Shown piece after piece: positions 39,820 through 47,550 of a stretch of 64,000 bases of DNA. How positions within the stretch are numbered: position 1 is the stretch's first letter; each line of letters starts with the position of its first letter. The notes beneath the pieces are model-generated. The model did not search any database and was not told where the DNA came from. It saw nothing but the letters and a program-made list of their open reading frames with translations. The stretch is from the IMG/VR virus record IMGVR_UViG_3300027963_000035, positions 186,001-250,000 of that record; one strand, 5' to 3'. The DNA is from a virus. The position numbers were made by a program, and so were the translations under genes.

Positions 39820-40010
39820 TTCTTTTCTCCTTGGTTGTTTTTTTCCATCTCAGAGTTTACTTCACCCTTCAGCATAACTAAATCCAATCTAATATTTTTT
39901 ACATCTTCACTTATTTTGTATGAAATAAAAGTCATTATGAATGCCAACATCATAATGATAATCGTGATAAATAAAATAATTGCTTTAAGTAATTTATCGT
40001 TTTCGTTCAT
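39816..40010 (-). CDS. Small membrane-anchored helical protein
   Basis: A 64-aa protein (MNENDKLLKA start) with one long membrane helix (residues 9-31) and a charged helix behind it. Its ATG overlaps the previous stop (ATGA). Confidence 0.55.
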   Translation of the reverse strand: MNENDKLLKAIILFITIIIMMLAFIMTFISYKISEDVKNIRLDLVMLKGEVNSEMEKNNQGEKK

Positions 40011-40144
40011 TTCTTGTCTCCGTATATAAATTTCCACTCTGATAAGTCTGTATCAACACCAGCAGCATCCCTAATACCATAAATGGTCTTGGGATCATGG
40101 TCGTATTTATGATTACGAATTTCTTTGGTTATTCTGAAGTTCAT
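40007..40144 (-). CDS. Small 45-aa protein
   Basis: ATG at 40144, TGA at 40007. The 45 residues include YGIRDAAGVDTDLSEWKF. It overlaps both neighbours by 4 nt, which supports reality. No family is recognised. Confidence 0.5.
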   Translation of the reverse strand: MNFRITKEIRNHKYDHDPKTIYGIRDAAGVDTDLSEWKFIYGDKK

Positions 40145-40332
40145 AATAGGTTGTGTTCTTTAAGAGTTTGATATAAATTTTTTACTTCTTTTTCGTCCAG
40201 CCTTATTTCGCTGGGGTCAGTATTGTTATAACTAAATACTCTGACCAAGTAAGGTTTATTTTTCAAAAACTCATTATAATGAATCTCAACAATATCATAT
40301 TCAAGATTCAGAGTTCTTACTAGAGTTTGCAT
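40141..40332 (-). CDS. Uncharacterised 63-aa protein
   Basis: A small strand-then-helix protein. No family is recognised. Confidence 0.5.
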   Translation of the reverse strand: MQTLVRTLNLEYDIVEIHYNEFLKNKPYLVRVFSYNNTDPSEIRLDEKEVKNLYQTLKEHNLL

Positions 40333-40356
40333 TTAAAACTCTTAGCGATATGCCGC

Positions 40357-40488
40357 TCATTGAACATTGTATATGTCAAATGGGCCAAAGAATCCTCTTT
40401 CTATGATTTGATTGACAAACAATTTAATATCCTCAATAGAAGGGTTTCCTGTTTCATTTTCAACTTCTATTGTTATTAGAGTTTTCAT
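40357..40488 (-). CDS. Small 43-aa protein
   Basis: ATG at 40488, TGA at 40357. The sequence MKTLITIEVENETGNPSIED onward has a beta-alpha pattern like short phage proteins. No function known. Confidence 0.5.
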   Translation of the reverse strand: MKTLITIEVENETGNPSIEDIKLFVNQIIERGFFGPFDIYNVQ

Positions 40489-40501
40489 AATTTTTCTTAT
40501 A

Positions 40502-40813
40502 TTAAAACCTAATCACTTTATAATCATTACCAACTTTACAGTTTATACTTCCATGCAAACCTGGGAGGATGATATTAGCAATGATTAACTCTGCCCCAAT
40601 TACTTTATTCTTACTGTAGACTTCTTGGGCTATTTTAACATCTTCTAAAGAGGCAGGACGAGATCCTCTTTCATTAAAGTCTTTGATAACCTTAGTTCTA
40701 TTCTCATCATTAGAACTTGAGCAATCGTCTAAGATTTTTTCTTCTTCTTCTGAAAACTTTGGAGAAAGTCTTTCAATCCATTTATCATCTATCAAACAAA
40801 GGCATCGTGTCAT
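40502..40813 (-). CDS. Uncharacterised 103-aa protein
   Basis: A helical acidic N-terminus and a C-terminal strand region. No family is recognised. It is divergent from the HNH gene at 40957. Confidence 0.5.
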   Translation of the reverse strand: MTRCLCLIDDKWIERLSPKFSEEEEKILDDCSSSNDENRTKVIKDFNERGSRPASLEDVKIAQEVYSKNKVIGAELIIANIILPGLHGSINCKVGNDYKVIRF

Positions 40814-40931
40814 TTTCCCTCCTTGGAAAAATGTTAGTGGGTGCTAATAGCATACCAGAAATTTTTGTTTCGTCAATAGAAAGTTACATCATGATTGAAT
40901 TTATTTATAAAATTATGGTTCAATGCATATA

Positions 40932-40939
40932 TATAAATA
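40932..40939 (+). promoter_or_regulatory. T4-late-like promoter box TATAAATA
   Basis: An exact TATAAATA, 18 nt before the HNH gene start at 40957. This is the T4 late -10 consensus. Confidence 0.55.
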
Positions 40940-40956
40940 TATTAAAGGTTCAAGTC

Positions 40957-41523
40957 ATGAAAGTAAAAGATAAAATATTAGAATTAAGGGCATTGGGATA
41001 TTCATATAAAAAAATCCAAGATGAGATCAAGTGCTCAAAAGGAACAATATCGTATCATTGTGGTGAAGGTCAAAAAGAAAAATACGCCAAAAGACGTAAA
41101 TCAAACAGATCTAAACAGCATCCTTTGATTCGCAAGATTGAAAATTTTATTTATGATAAATACTACAAACCTGTTCCGAAGAATAGGCATATTCATACAT
41201 TGCACAAAAACCTGAAGATAAGGATAGAAGGATTCTCTAGAGTTAACAAGGAGTATGCTGGCATGGAATTTACAATTAAAGATTTTTTAGATAAGGTTGG
41301 AGATAATCCAACATGCTCATTAACTGGAAAACCAATTGATTTAATGAAACCTAGAACATATCAATTGGATCATATAATCCCAAGATCTAAGGGGGGAGAA
41401 AATACTCTAAATAACTGTCAGCTTGTTCTCAAGGAAGTCAATTTAGCAAAACATACTTTAAGCTCAGAAGAGTTTGTTAAATTATGCAGAGAAGTTGTTG
41501 ATTATCACGATAGAAAAAACTAA
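40957..41523 (+). CDS. HNH homing-type endonuclease with N-terminal HTH
   Basis: A 188-aa protein. It has an N-terminal HTH (ELRALGYSYKKIQDEIKCSKGTISYHC), a basic middle, and a C-terminal HNH core (CSLTGKPIDL, LDHIIPRSKGGENTLNNCQLV, then LAKHTLS). The plus-strand orientation puts its end 40 nt from the tRNA-Asn 3' end, with the intron-bearing tRNA-Arg just beyond. Confidence 0.88.
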   Translation: MKVKDKILELRALGYSYKKIQDEIKCSKGTISYHCGEGQKEKYAKRRKSNRSKQHPLIRKIENFIYDKYYKPVPKNRHIHTLHKNLKIRIEGFSRVNKEYAGMEFTIKDFLDKVGDNPTCSLTGKPIDLMKPRTYQLDHIIPRSKGGENTLNNCQLVLKEVNLAKHTLSSEEFVKLCREVVDYHDRKN

Positions 41524-41562
41524 TCAAAGTTTGTAGCTCTTTATATTCAAACCAGCTTGTAG

Positions 41563-41703
41563 CTCCGTGACTTGGATTTGAACCAAGAACCATTCGATTA
41601 ATCCACTGTTTGGGCATTGAACCCAACATAAATTGCCAGCTTTTTTGAGCTTCAATTCAGTGGCTTTTTACAGTCGAACACTCTACCGTTGAGTTATCAC
41701 GGA
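41563..41703 (-). tRNA. tRNA-Asn (GUU) with a 69-nt insertion in the anticodon loop
   Basis: The acceptor is TCCGTGA / TCACGGA with discriminator G. The D-arm is ACTC AACGGTA GAGT. The anticodon stem is TTCGA/TCGAA and the T-arm CTTGG TTCAAAT CCAAG. Removing 69 nt (41602-41670, or one base either way) restores loop CTGTTAA, anticodon GTT. The insert lacks the group I core found in the other introns. It has CCACTG/CAGTGG ends and a T-arm-like hairpin TTGGG TTCAATG CCCAA. Confidence 0.78.
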
Positions 41704-41768
41704 ATAATTAGCACAAAATATTAATAGTAAATACTTTGCACTTTTCTAAACAAAACAAAAAAACAAAA

Positions 41769-42045
41769 TGACCCAGCCAAGGATCGAACTTGGAACCTAC
41801 AGCTTAGCGGTACCACTATAGTTTTCACTACCATTACTGTTTGTGGTCTGGACTTTATCTTCACCATTGTCTTTCAACTTTAGGTGTCGCCTGTTAAGTC
41901 TCTACACCTTCCTAATTGCTTAGGCTTGGCTCGGTATTAGCAGTTAAGCCTTCACCGAATTTAAGCGATTCTACATTAAAGATTTCTCTCTAAGCACTCC
42001 TATTTCACGAAGGCTGTTGCTCTTATCCAATTGAGCTACTGGGCC
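41769..42045 (-). tRNA. tRNA-Arg (UCU) interrupted by a group I intron
   Basis: Exons are 42010-42045 and 41769-41807. The acceptor is GGCCCAG / CTGGGTC with discriminator A. The D-arm is AGCTC AATTGGATAA GAGC. The anticodon stem ACAGC/GCTGT surrounds CTTCTAA (anticodon TCT). The T-arm is CAAG TTCGATC CTTG. The intron lies between positions 34 and 35. Arg-UCU reads AGA/AGG codons favoured in AT-rich genomes. Confidence 0.9.
41808..42009 (-). other. Group I intron (202 nt) in tRNA-Arg(UCU)
   Basis: It ends in G and carries the core GTGTAGAGACTTAACAGG and GGTGAAGATAAAGTCC. It is equal in length and close in sequence to the tRNA-Leu intron, including a shared CGGTGAAGGCTTAACTGC block. P1 pairing with the exon (CUU to GAG) is weaker than in tRNA-Leu. 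No ORF. Confidence 0.88.
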
Positions 42046-42098
42046 AAAAATCAACCTAAATCAAACCAAAATCAACCTTTAAACCTTTATCCCCTTTT

Positions 42099-42293
42099 TT
42101 ACAGTTTTAGGACTGGTTTTTTACTTGCATTTAAAATACAATTGGCAAATTGTACCAGTTCTTCAACTGAATTTCCACAGGGGTTTGCATTTGATGAACC
42201 AACGACTTCTTCATTATCATTATAGTAAACTTCTTGAATAATGAAATAGTCTTGCATTTCACCAATATTTACTACTCGGTAATCAGAGTTCAC
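42099..42293 (-). CDS. Uncharacterised 64-aa protein
   Basis: A small beta-alpha protein (QEVYYNDNEEVVGSSNANPCG then a helix), a pattern common in phage hypotheticals. One base separates it from the upstream gene's stop. Confidence 0.6.
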   Translation of the reverse strand: MNSDYRVVNIGEMQDYFIIQEVYYNDNEEVVGSSNANPCGNSVEELVQFANCILNASKKPVLKL

Positions 42294-42294
42294 A

Positions 42295-42666
42295 TTAACC
42301 TCCTTGATCTGCTGTTTCCTTGTATTTATTTTTCATTTCATCCGTGACTTGAAACTTTTCCAACTTCTCAAGAAAACCTAATTTTTCTTCGTTGGTTAAT
42401 GGCTGATCAATTTTATTTTTACCAAGGTCGGTGCTATAGTATGGCGTTAATGGCTTTGCGATTTCAAAGCAATTGAAAATAACTTCTGGCAAGTCCTTTG
42501 GATTCTTAACTAGCCTTTCAAGATTATTCTTGATCTTGAAAAGAGCAGAACTAAGATATGCCTTGTGATCTAGTTGATTGATATAAATTTCTTTATTTGC
42601 TTCAAATAGGCTATTCAACTTGAGAATAGTCTCTTTGATTTCCTTATCGTTATCAATGTAGGACAT
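42295..42666 (-). CDS. Uncharacterised helical 123-aa protein
   Basis: A mostly helical, charged protein. It overlaps the next gene by 14 nt. No family is recognised. Confidence 0.55.
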   Translation of the reverse strand: MSYIDNDKEIKETILKLNSLFEANKEIYINQLDHKAYLSSALFKIKNNLERLVKNPKDLPEVIFNCFEIAKPLTPYYSTDLGKNKIDQPLTNEEKLGFLEKLEKFQVTDEMKNKYKETADQGG

Positions 42667-42850
42667 TTTTTGTTTTCTTTAAAATATTAATTTCGTCGGA
42701 GATTCTTCTAAATGCTTCTTTTACACTCTTGAAAAGCAGAACCTTATCTTCTGTTTTGCTATAAAGTTCGTATTCTTCATCTTTTTTTTTAATGATGAAG
42801 CCGTTATTGGTTGCGAACTTACTCAAGTCCTCAGAATTTAATTCTCTCAT
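42653..42850 (-). CDS. Uncharacterised 65-aa protein
   Basis: A small basic helical protein (NSEDLSKFATNNGFIIKKKDEEYELY segment). It begins just after the structured RNA/terminator at 42867. Confidence 0.5.
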   Translation of the reverse strand: MRELNSEDLSKFATNNGFIIKKKDEEYELYSKTEDKVLLFKSVKEAFRRISDEINILKKTKNVLH

Positions 42851-42866
42851 ATTTTTTTATAATAAA

Positions 42867-42984
42867 AAACCCCCTTGCTCGGAGTCTCGGCATATCTGGT
42901 TGTGCAGGAGAACCGTGATATGCTACGTTGACCGTGCGGGTTGAACACGGGAGACACGAGCAAGGGGGTGGCGGGACAAGCAGT
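42867..42984 (-). ncRNA. Candidate small RNA: three-way junction ending in a terminator
   Basis: An outer stem pairs ACCCCCTTGCTCG (42869-42881) with CGAGCAAGGGGGT (42957-42969) and continues with GTCTC/GAGAC. Inside are two hairpins: GCATATC/GATATGC (42890-42923) and CCGTG/CACGG (42932-42950). On the minus strand the outer stem ends in TTTTTT. A variant of the 20-bp motif lies directly upstream at 42986-43004, so a free RNA of about 115 nt is plausible. It also terminates the gene ending at 42984. Confidence 0.6.
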
Positions 42985-43361
42985 TACCGTACCGAAACGG
43001 AAGTACGGCTACGACTTCTCTTGATTACATTCCCATTGAGTCGCTTGCGACTAGTCTCAACGGTATCCGTCGACTCTTTAACCTGCTGGCAGTTCTGGCA
43101 GGTTACGTTCTCGGTATGAGTGCGGGAACGGCTGAAAGCCCTTTCACGCTTGCAGCAACTATCACAGTTGTTGATGCAACCATCATTACAACTATTGCAA
43201 CTGTTGCAGCAATTAGCGATTACAACTGGCGTAGCAGTTGTAGAGGCAATGCTATCAGTCCTGAGAACCGAAACTGATGTATCGGTGCTATCAATACTTG
43301 TCTGGCCGGCATACGATCCAGCACAAACCACTAAACAAGAAACAAAACTAAGAAACTTAAT
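42984..43361 (-). CDS. Secreted Cys-rich protein
   Basis: A 125-aa protein whose start at 43361 follows AAAGGAGTAGAT. A signal peptide (MIKFLSFVSCLVVCAGSYAG) and a Ser/Thr/Asp linker come first. A Cys/Asn cluster (NCCNSCNSCNDGCINNCDSCCKRE), a CQNCQQ pair and an Arg/Ser-rich tail follow. It probably forms disulfides or binds metal outside the cytoplasm. The last codons form part of a motif variant. Confidence 0.65.
   Translation of the reverse strand: MKFLSFVSCLVVCAGSYAGQTSIDSTDTSVSVLRTDSIASTTATPVVIANCCNSCNSCNDGCINNCDSCCKRERAFSRSRTHTENVTCQNCQQVKESTDTVETSRKRLNGNVIKRSRSRTSVSVR
42986..43004 (-). promoter_or_regulatory. Diverged copy of the 20-bp promoter-like motif
   Basis: Minus-strand sense CTTCCGTTTCGGTACGGTA keeps the CGGTACGGT half but the GTTTC half is shifted. 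It lies directly before the candidate small RNA. Confidence 0.5.
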
Positions 43362-43475
43362 CATATCTACTCCTTTGGTTAAAAATCGTCCTCGAACAGT
43401 GAGCATTGTAGCAAAAAGAGAATCCGGGTCAAGAGAAAATTCTGGATTTTTTTGAATTAAAAGATAGATAATATT

Positions 43476-43847
43476 ATGCTAGATCTTATTTTGGACAAAA
43501 TAAATAAAAAATACCCATTCGCTAATGTTTCTGCATTTGAAGCAAAACATAACATCGAATTGGAGACCATCAGAATACCAGAGGAAAAACAAAACTCTGG
43601 AGTTGGATCAGATATAATCAGAATGTTGCAGAGTTATGCAAAAGAAGTTGATAAGCCTATTGTGATCAGACCAGAGGCAGATAAAGGCAAGAAAGAAGCT
43701 CTAAATAGATTCTACAAAAAATTAGGATTTGTAAAGAATAGTGGTCGTAATATGGATTATACTCTCAGTAGCCCAATGGCATCCACCATGTATTGGAGAG
43801 AGAGTTTTAAGAACTGGCTATTTAATATCGAAAATATAAGAGACTGA
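43476..43847 (+). CDS. GNAT-family acetyltransferase
   Basis: A 123-aa protein with GNAT motif A (IPEEKQNSGVGSDIIRMLQSYA, acetyl-CoA loop) and motif B (ALNRFYKKLGFVKN). It ends in ESFKNWLFNIENIRD, similar to the N-terminus of the next plus-strand protein. Substrate unknown. Confidence 0.8.
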   Translation: MLDLILDKINKKYPFANVSAFEAKHNIELETIRIPEEKQNSGVGSDIIRMLQSYAKEVDKPIVIRPEADKGKKEALNRFYKKLGFVKNSGRNMDYTLSSPMASTMYWRESFKNWLFNIENIRD

Positions 43848-43887
43848 GCGGTTTGCCGGTCGTCTACGATTTCCCGGAAAAAATTAG

Positions 43888-44124
43888 TTATTTGAAATTA
43901 AAAACAACACATAGAAAACAAAAGACTAGGTGAAAAGCTAGAAAAGCCAAGATTAGTCCAGATGCAATTAAAAACGGACTCACGAAATTGACATATTCGG
44001 CTATTTCTCTTACTCTTTTTTCAGTTGTTTTGCCCTGAACGGCTAAATAATTCAACTGGACATCGTTTATGTCCCCATTAACATATCTCATCGCCAGTTC
44101 GTATTCTTTTTCTGTGTAGGTCAT
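43888..44124 (-). CDS. Small membrane protein
   Basis: A 78-aa protein with a soluble helical N-terminus and a C-terminal membrane helix pair (SPFLIASGLILAFLAFHLVF). It is the only minus-strand gene in a plus-strand block. Confidence 0.55.
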   Translation of the reverse strand: MTYTEKEYELAMRYVNGDINDVQLNYLAVQGKTTEKRVREIAEYVNFVSPFLIASGLILAFLAFHLVFCFLCVVFNFK

Positions 44125-44162
44125 CTCCCTATTATACAGAAAATAAAAACAGACTCAAATAT

Positions 44163-44169
44163 CTAAATA
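44163..44169 (+). promoter_or_regulatory. T4-late-like box CTAAATA
   Basis: CTAAATA lies 7 nt before the ATG at 44177; the resulting leader would be very short. Confidence 0.45.
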
Positions 44170-44176
44170 AAGTATC

Positions 44177-46051
44177 ATGAATTTTAAGAACTGGTTCTTT
44201 TTAAACGAAAATATAGCTTCCGACTTTGATACGTACCTGGCTAATTTGGTCAAATACGCCAAACCAGAAGAAAAAAGATATTTGGATGCTCATCCTCAGA
44301 TAGTGTCATTTCCTCCTAAAGATATCATAATTCAGGTTTTAAAAGAAAAGAATCTTGAAAACTTTAATTGGTTTAGTTTCTCAATGGGTTATTGGAGCGT
44401 AAAAAGATACAGAAAAGAAGATTTGGAAATTTCAATCAATGTTGCCAAAAAAATGATTGATAGCGGTAAATTGCCTAAAAGTGAAATAGGAGTTAAAGGT
44501 TGGTTTAAGGTTGGACAAGAAATCAAAGAAAAAGTTGAAGAATACATAAAATCAACCCAAGAAATAAGCAATAGACAAGAGAGAAAATTAAGAAAAAGTG
44601 GTGAGACACTAGAGGGTGATGATAAGCTAATAGAATTGGTTGCCACAGACGCTGATTTAAAACTTTATTTTCTACCGGCTTTGGGAAGTGGGACAGAACA
44701 CGGATTGCCAAAAGATGAAAATGAAATAAAAGCCAGAAAAAGAATATTATGCAGTTATGGTAAAGGGACCCAATGGTGTACCGCAGCACCAGATGGAGAT
44801 TATCATGAAAGCTACTTAGGAAATAATATTTATATTATCCATGATAAAGATAAACCAGTGTATCAATTTGTAAATTGTTTAGATGAGGGAGAAGATAGTC
44901 ATCAATTTATGGATGTTGAAGACAACCATGTTGAAGAATTAGATGTGAAATATTATGACTTTTTAAAGAAATATGCAAACGGAGCAAGCAGTTGTTATAA
45001 CATCAGGTTAAAATTTGATAGTTCCACATTTTTGAATCCATTAATAGATAAAGATCTAAAGAAAAATATATCAGGCCGGAATTTAGCGGAAATTATTAAC
45101 AACAACTCAGGAGTGTATCGTAGAGATGATTTTTTCAAGATAGCATCTATGATCAAGGACTTAAATATTAATTTTGATGCATTTAATATACGTGATTTTC
45201 TTTGGAATATAGATTCATTAAATATCAACAATCCTGCTATCAAGAAAATGGTCGCTGACCATACGGGTGAATTGGTAGGAGCACAAATTCATGATCTTAT
45301 TGCTAATTCGCCGCCACTGGCGAAAGCAAAGTCGCATTCGGGAAATAGCAGGCTTGATACAAAATTAGATACATATCAAATGGTGGATATTATTGGTAAA
45401 AACAATCTAACTAAAATGAATGTGGTTCATATAATTGGAATTATACAAAGGTCTACAAATAAAACAGAAATGGCAAAACTATTAGGGACTGAATTAATAA
45501 GTAAATTAAAAACAGACCCAGCAGAGATTGTGGGTTGGATTGTTCATTCGGATAATATCAAAGAAACACTTAATATTCTCGGAAAAGAAAACATTAAAGG
45601 CTTGCTTCCAAGTGAAGTTGATACTGTATTTAGGAGCAAATATCTTCGAGCAAGAAATTCTCGAGAAAATATGGAATATCTGGTGAAAGAGTTCCTGGAT
45701 GCTGGATTGGTGTTCAATATGGGCTCAGTTTCTGCGATACTTCTTAACGAACACCCACAGTCGTGGTGGCGAAGCGACAGGCCATCTGATTACATGTTCA
45801 GAATGATCAAGATGCTTGGTAAAGAAAATGTAAGTAAATTATGGCATGACTCTATAAGCAGAATGTTTAATGAAATTTATGAAAAAAAGGGAATCGAAGG
45901 TCAAAAAGAATTAGCTAAATTATTGAAAGATTATTATCTGCATCCCGATAACAATAAGAGCATGAACCAAAAGCATACAGACTATAGAATGTCGGACTAT
46001 GCCAAAATAGAAAATCTAATTAATAAGCACTTAGATCAAGTGGCAGTCTAA
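44177..46051 (+). CDS. 624-aa phage protein with G-x-GTxWCTA domain
   Basis: A large mixed protein. Residues about 190-265 contain SYGKGTQWCTAAPDGDYHESYLGNNIYIIHDKD, then YQFVN...HQFMDVEDNHV. This pattern (G-x-G-T-x-W-C-T-A followed by YQF and QFMD) occurs in proteins of large phages. The N-terminus (MNFKNWFFLNEN) resembles the F-K-x-F/W-L-x-E starts of phage virion-associated proteins. The C-terminal half is helical with repeated LGxEN(I/V) segments about 60-75 residues apart. Function unknown; virion association is a guess. Confidence 0.65.
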   Translation: MNFKNWFFLNENIASDFDTYLANLVKYAKPEEKRYLDAHPQIVSFPPKDIIIQVLKEKNLENFNWFSFSMGYWSVKRYRKEDLEISINVAKKMIDSGKLPKSEIGVKGWFKVGQEIKEKVEEYIKSTQEISNRQERKLRKSGETLEGDDKLIELVATDADLKLYFLPALGSGTEHGLPKDENEIKARKRILCSYGKGTQWCTAAPDGDYHESYLGNNIYIIHDKDKPVYQFVNCLDEGEDSHQFMDVEDNHVEELDVKYYDFLKKYANGASSCYNIRLKFDSSTFLNPLIDKDLKKNISGRNLAEIINNNSGVYRRDDFFKIASMIKDLNINFDAFNIRDFLWNIDSLNINNPAIKKMVADHTGELVGAQIHDLIANSPPLAKAKSHSGNSRLDTKLDTYQMVDIIGKNNLTKMNVVHIIGIIQRSTNKTEMAKLLGTELISKLKTDPAEIVGWIVHSDNIKETLNILGKENIKGLLPSEVDTVFRSKYLRARNSRENMEYLVKEFLDAGLVFNMGSVSAILLNEHPQSWWRSDRPSDYMFRMIKMLGKENVSKLWHDSISRMFNEIYEKKGIEGQKELAKLLKDYYLHPDNNKSMNQKHTDYRMSDYAKIENLINKHLDQVAV

Positions 46052-46375
46052 TTTTGGTTTATCTTTCTTAGTTTCTTTTTTTACTTTTAAAACATTCAAA
46101 GCTTTTACACTCTGCACTGATTTTTTTGCTTGATTAAGATTATCAGCAGAACCTTGATCAAAAAGTTCTTGGGCTGAATGTAGATTTTCTATAGAGTATT
46201 CCAATTCTATTTGTTCTTTTATATTTCCTTCTTTATCTAGAGTCTGCTTTAGTGTTTTAGGAACACTATAGCAAGCAAAACACATTTTTGGATATAGATT
46301 GTTATCTACAAAAGGTTTGTTTTTGTGACTAGTAACTACAAGATCCATCTTTTGTTGACAAATTGGGCATTTCAT
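46031..46375 (-). CDS. Conserved zinc-binding phage protein
   Basis: A 114-aa protein with CPICQQK at residues 3-9, CFACY near residue 33, and a helical C-terminus. The two Cys pairs make a zinc ribbon. It overlaps the end of the 624-aa gene on the other strand by 21 nt. Confidence 0.65.
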   Translation of the reverse strand: MKCPICQQKMDLVVTSHKNKPFVDNNLYPKMCFACYSVPKTLKQTLDKEGNIKEQIELEYSIENLHSAQELFDQGSADNLNQAKKSVQSVKALNVLKVKKETKKDKPKLDCHLI

Positions 46376-46423
46376 ACTATTATTATACTGTGGATAATAA
46401 AATAGTCAACAAAAAATGGGGAT

Positions 46424-47164
46424 ATGAGAATATTAGTAGTTGGCGAATCCTGCTCTGATGAATACATCTACGGGACATGCGAAAGAGTATGTCCAGAAGC
46501 TCCTGCATTGTGTTTTAAAAATAATGGAAAGAAGAACTCGACAGATGGCATGGCAGCAAATGTCGTTAGAAATATTCTTTCTTTATTGCCTTCTGCAGAT
46601 GTGGATTTAATAACAAATAAACAAAAGATAATAAAAAGAAGATTTATTGATACAAGATATAACTCAATAGTCTTTAGAGAAGATATTCACGATAATTGCG
46701 AAAGAATAAACACTAAAAAATACAAACATCAAAAATATGATGCAATAGTAATATCAGATTATAACAAAGGGTTTTTACAAGAACCTGATTTAGAACTTAT
46801 ATGCAAAAACAGTGCTGTTAGGTTCGTGGATACAAAAAGAAAACCAAAAGATTTATCCTTTATTGACTTCTTGAAGGTAAATCAAAAAGAATACCTGAAT
46901 AACATTCAAGGCTTAAAATTCCCTGACTGTTGCCACCTAGTAGTTACAGACGGGGAGAATGGGGCAATACACTTCCACAAACAAAAAATAAAAAAATATC
47001 CAACAAGGAAAGTTGAAATTAGAGATGTTTGCGGCGCAGGAGATACTTTTCTTGCCGCCCTTGTTGTGGGCTACCTAAAAACTAATAAAATAGAAAAGAG
47101 CATAAGATTCGCAAATCAATGCTCTTTGAAGGTAGTCCGTCAATTTGGAGTATCAACTCCATGA
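46424..47164 (+). CDS. PfkB-family heptose-7-phosphate kinase (HldE domain 1-like)
   Basis: A 246-aa PfkB-fold kinase: MRILVVGESCSDEYIYG start, VVRNILSLL helix, DAIVISDYNKGF, VDTKRK, VNQKEY, VVTDGENGA, and DVCGAGDTFLAAL, the catalytic GAGDTF motif. These match the kinase half of HldE (RfaE), which makes heptose-1,7-bisphosphate. It overlaps a nucleotidyltransferase gene (ATGA), recreating both halves of HldE as split genes. A related sugar kinase cannot be excluded. Confidence 0.82.
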   Translation: MRILVVGESCSDEYIYGTCERVCPEAPALCFKNNGKKNSTDGMAANVVRNILSLLPSADVDLITNKQKIIKRRFIDTRYNSIVFREDIHDNCERINTKKYKHQKYDAIVISDYNKGFLQEPDLELICKNSAVRFVDTKRKPKDLSFIDFLKVNQKEYLNNIQGLKFPDCCHLVVTDGENGAIHFHKQKIKKYPTRKVEIRDVCGAGDTFLAALVVGYLKTNKIEKSIRFANQCSLKVVRQFGVSTP

Positions 47165-47550
47165 AAACAATCTGGACTAACGGATGCTACGATATTTTGC
47201 ATATAGGCCATATTAGGCTTATGAGATATGCAAAGAGTCTTGGAGACAGATTGATTGTTGGAATAGACAGCGATCAAAGAGTTTCTTTATTAAAAGGCAA
47301 AGACAGACCTTTTAATAAAGAAGAAAATAGAAAAGAATTTCTTCTCACTATCAAATACGTGGATAATGTCTTTATATTTGATAGTGAAGAAGAGATGAGG
47401 AAACTATTATATGATCAACAAGTAGACATTATAGTTGTAGGTAAAGAATATGAAAACAAAAAAGTAGTAGGATCAGAATTAGCAGAAGTTAGATTTTTTG
47501 ATAAGGTTGAAAATTATTCAACCACCAATGTTTTTTTAAACTCCAGATAA
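47161..47550 (+). CDS. HldE domain 2-like nucleotidyltransferase
   Basis: A 129-aa cytidylyltransferase-fold protein: WTNGCYDILHIGHIRLMRYAKSLGDRLIVGIDSD contains the HxGH nucleotide-binding motif, followed by DRPFN and a C-terminal STTNVFLNSR in place of the ISTTxI(I/L) signature. It resembles the adenylyltransferase half of HldE, which forms ADP-heptose; glycerol-3-phosphate cytidylyltransferase is the alternative. Start ATGA-coupled to the kinase. Confidence 0.8.
   Translation: MKTIWTNGCYDILHIGHIRLMRYAKSLGDRLIVGIDSDQRVSLLKGKDRPFNKEENRKEFLLTIKYVDNVFIFDSEEEMRKLLYDQQVDIIVVGKEYENKKVVGSELAEVRFFDKVENYSTTNVFLNSR

Noticed and set aside
41602-41670. Group I intron in tRNA-Asn
   Set aside because: The insert is too short and has none of the core blocks shared by the three other introns.
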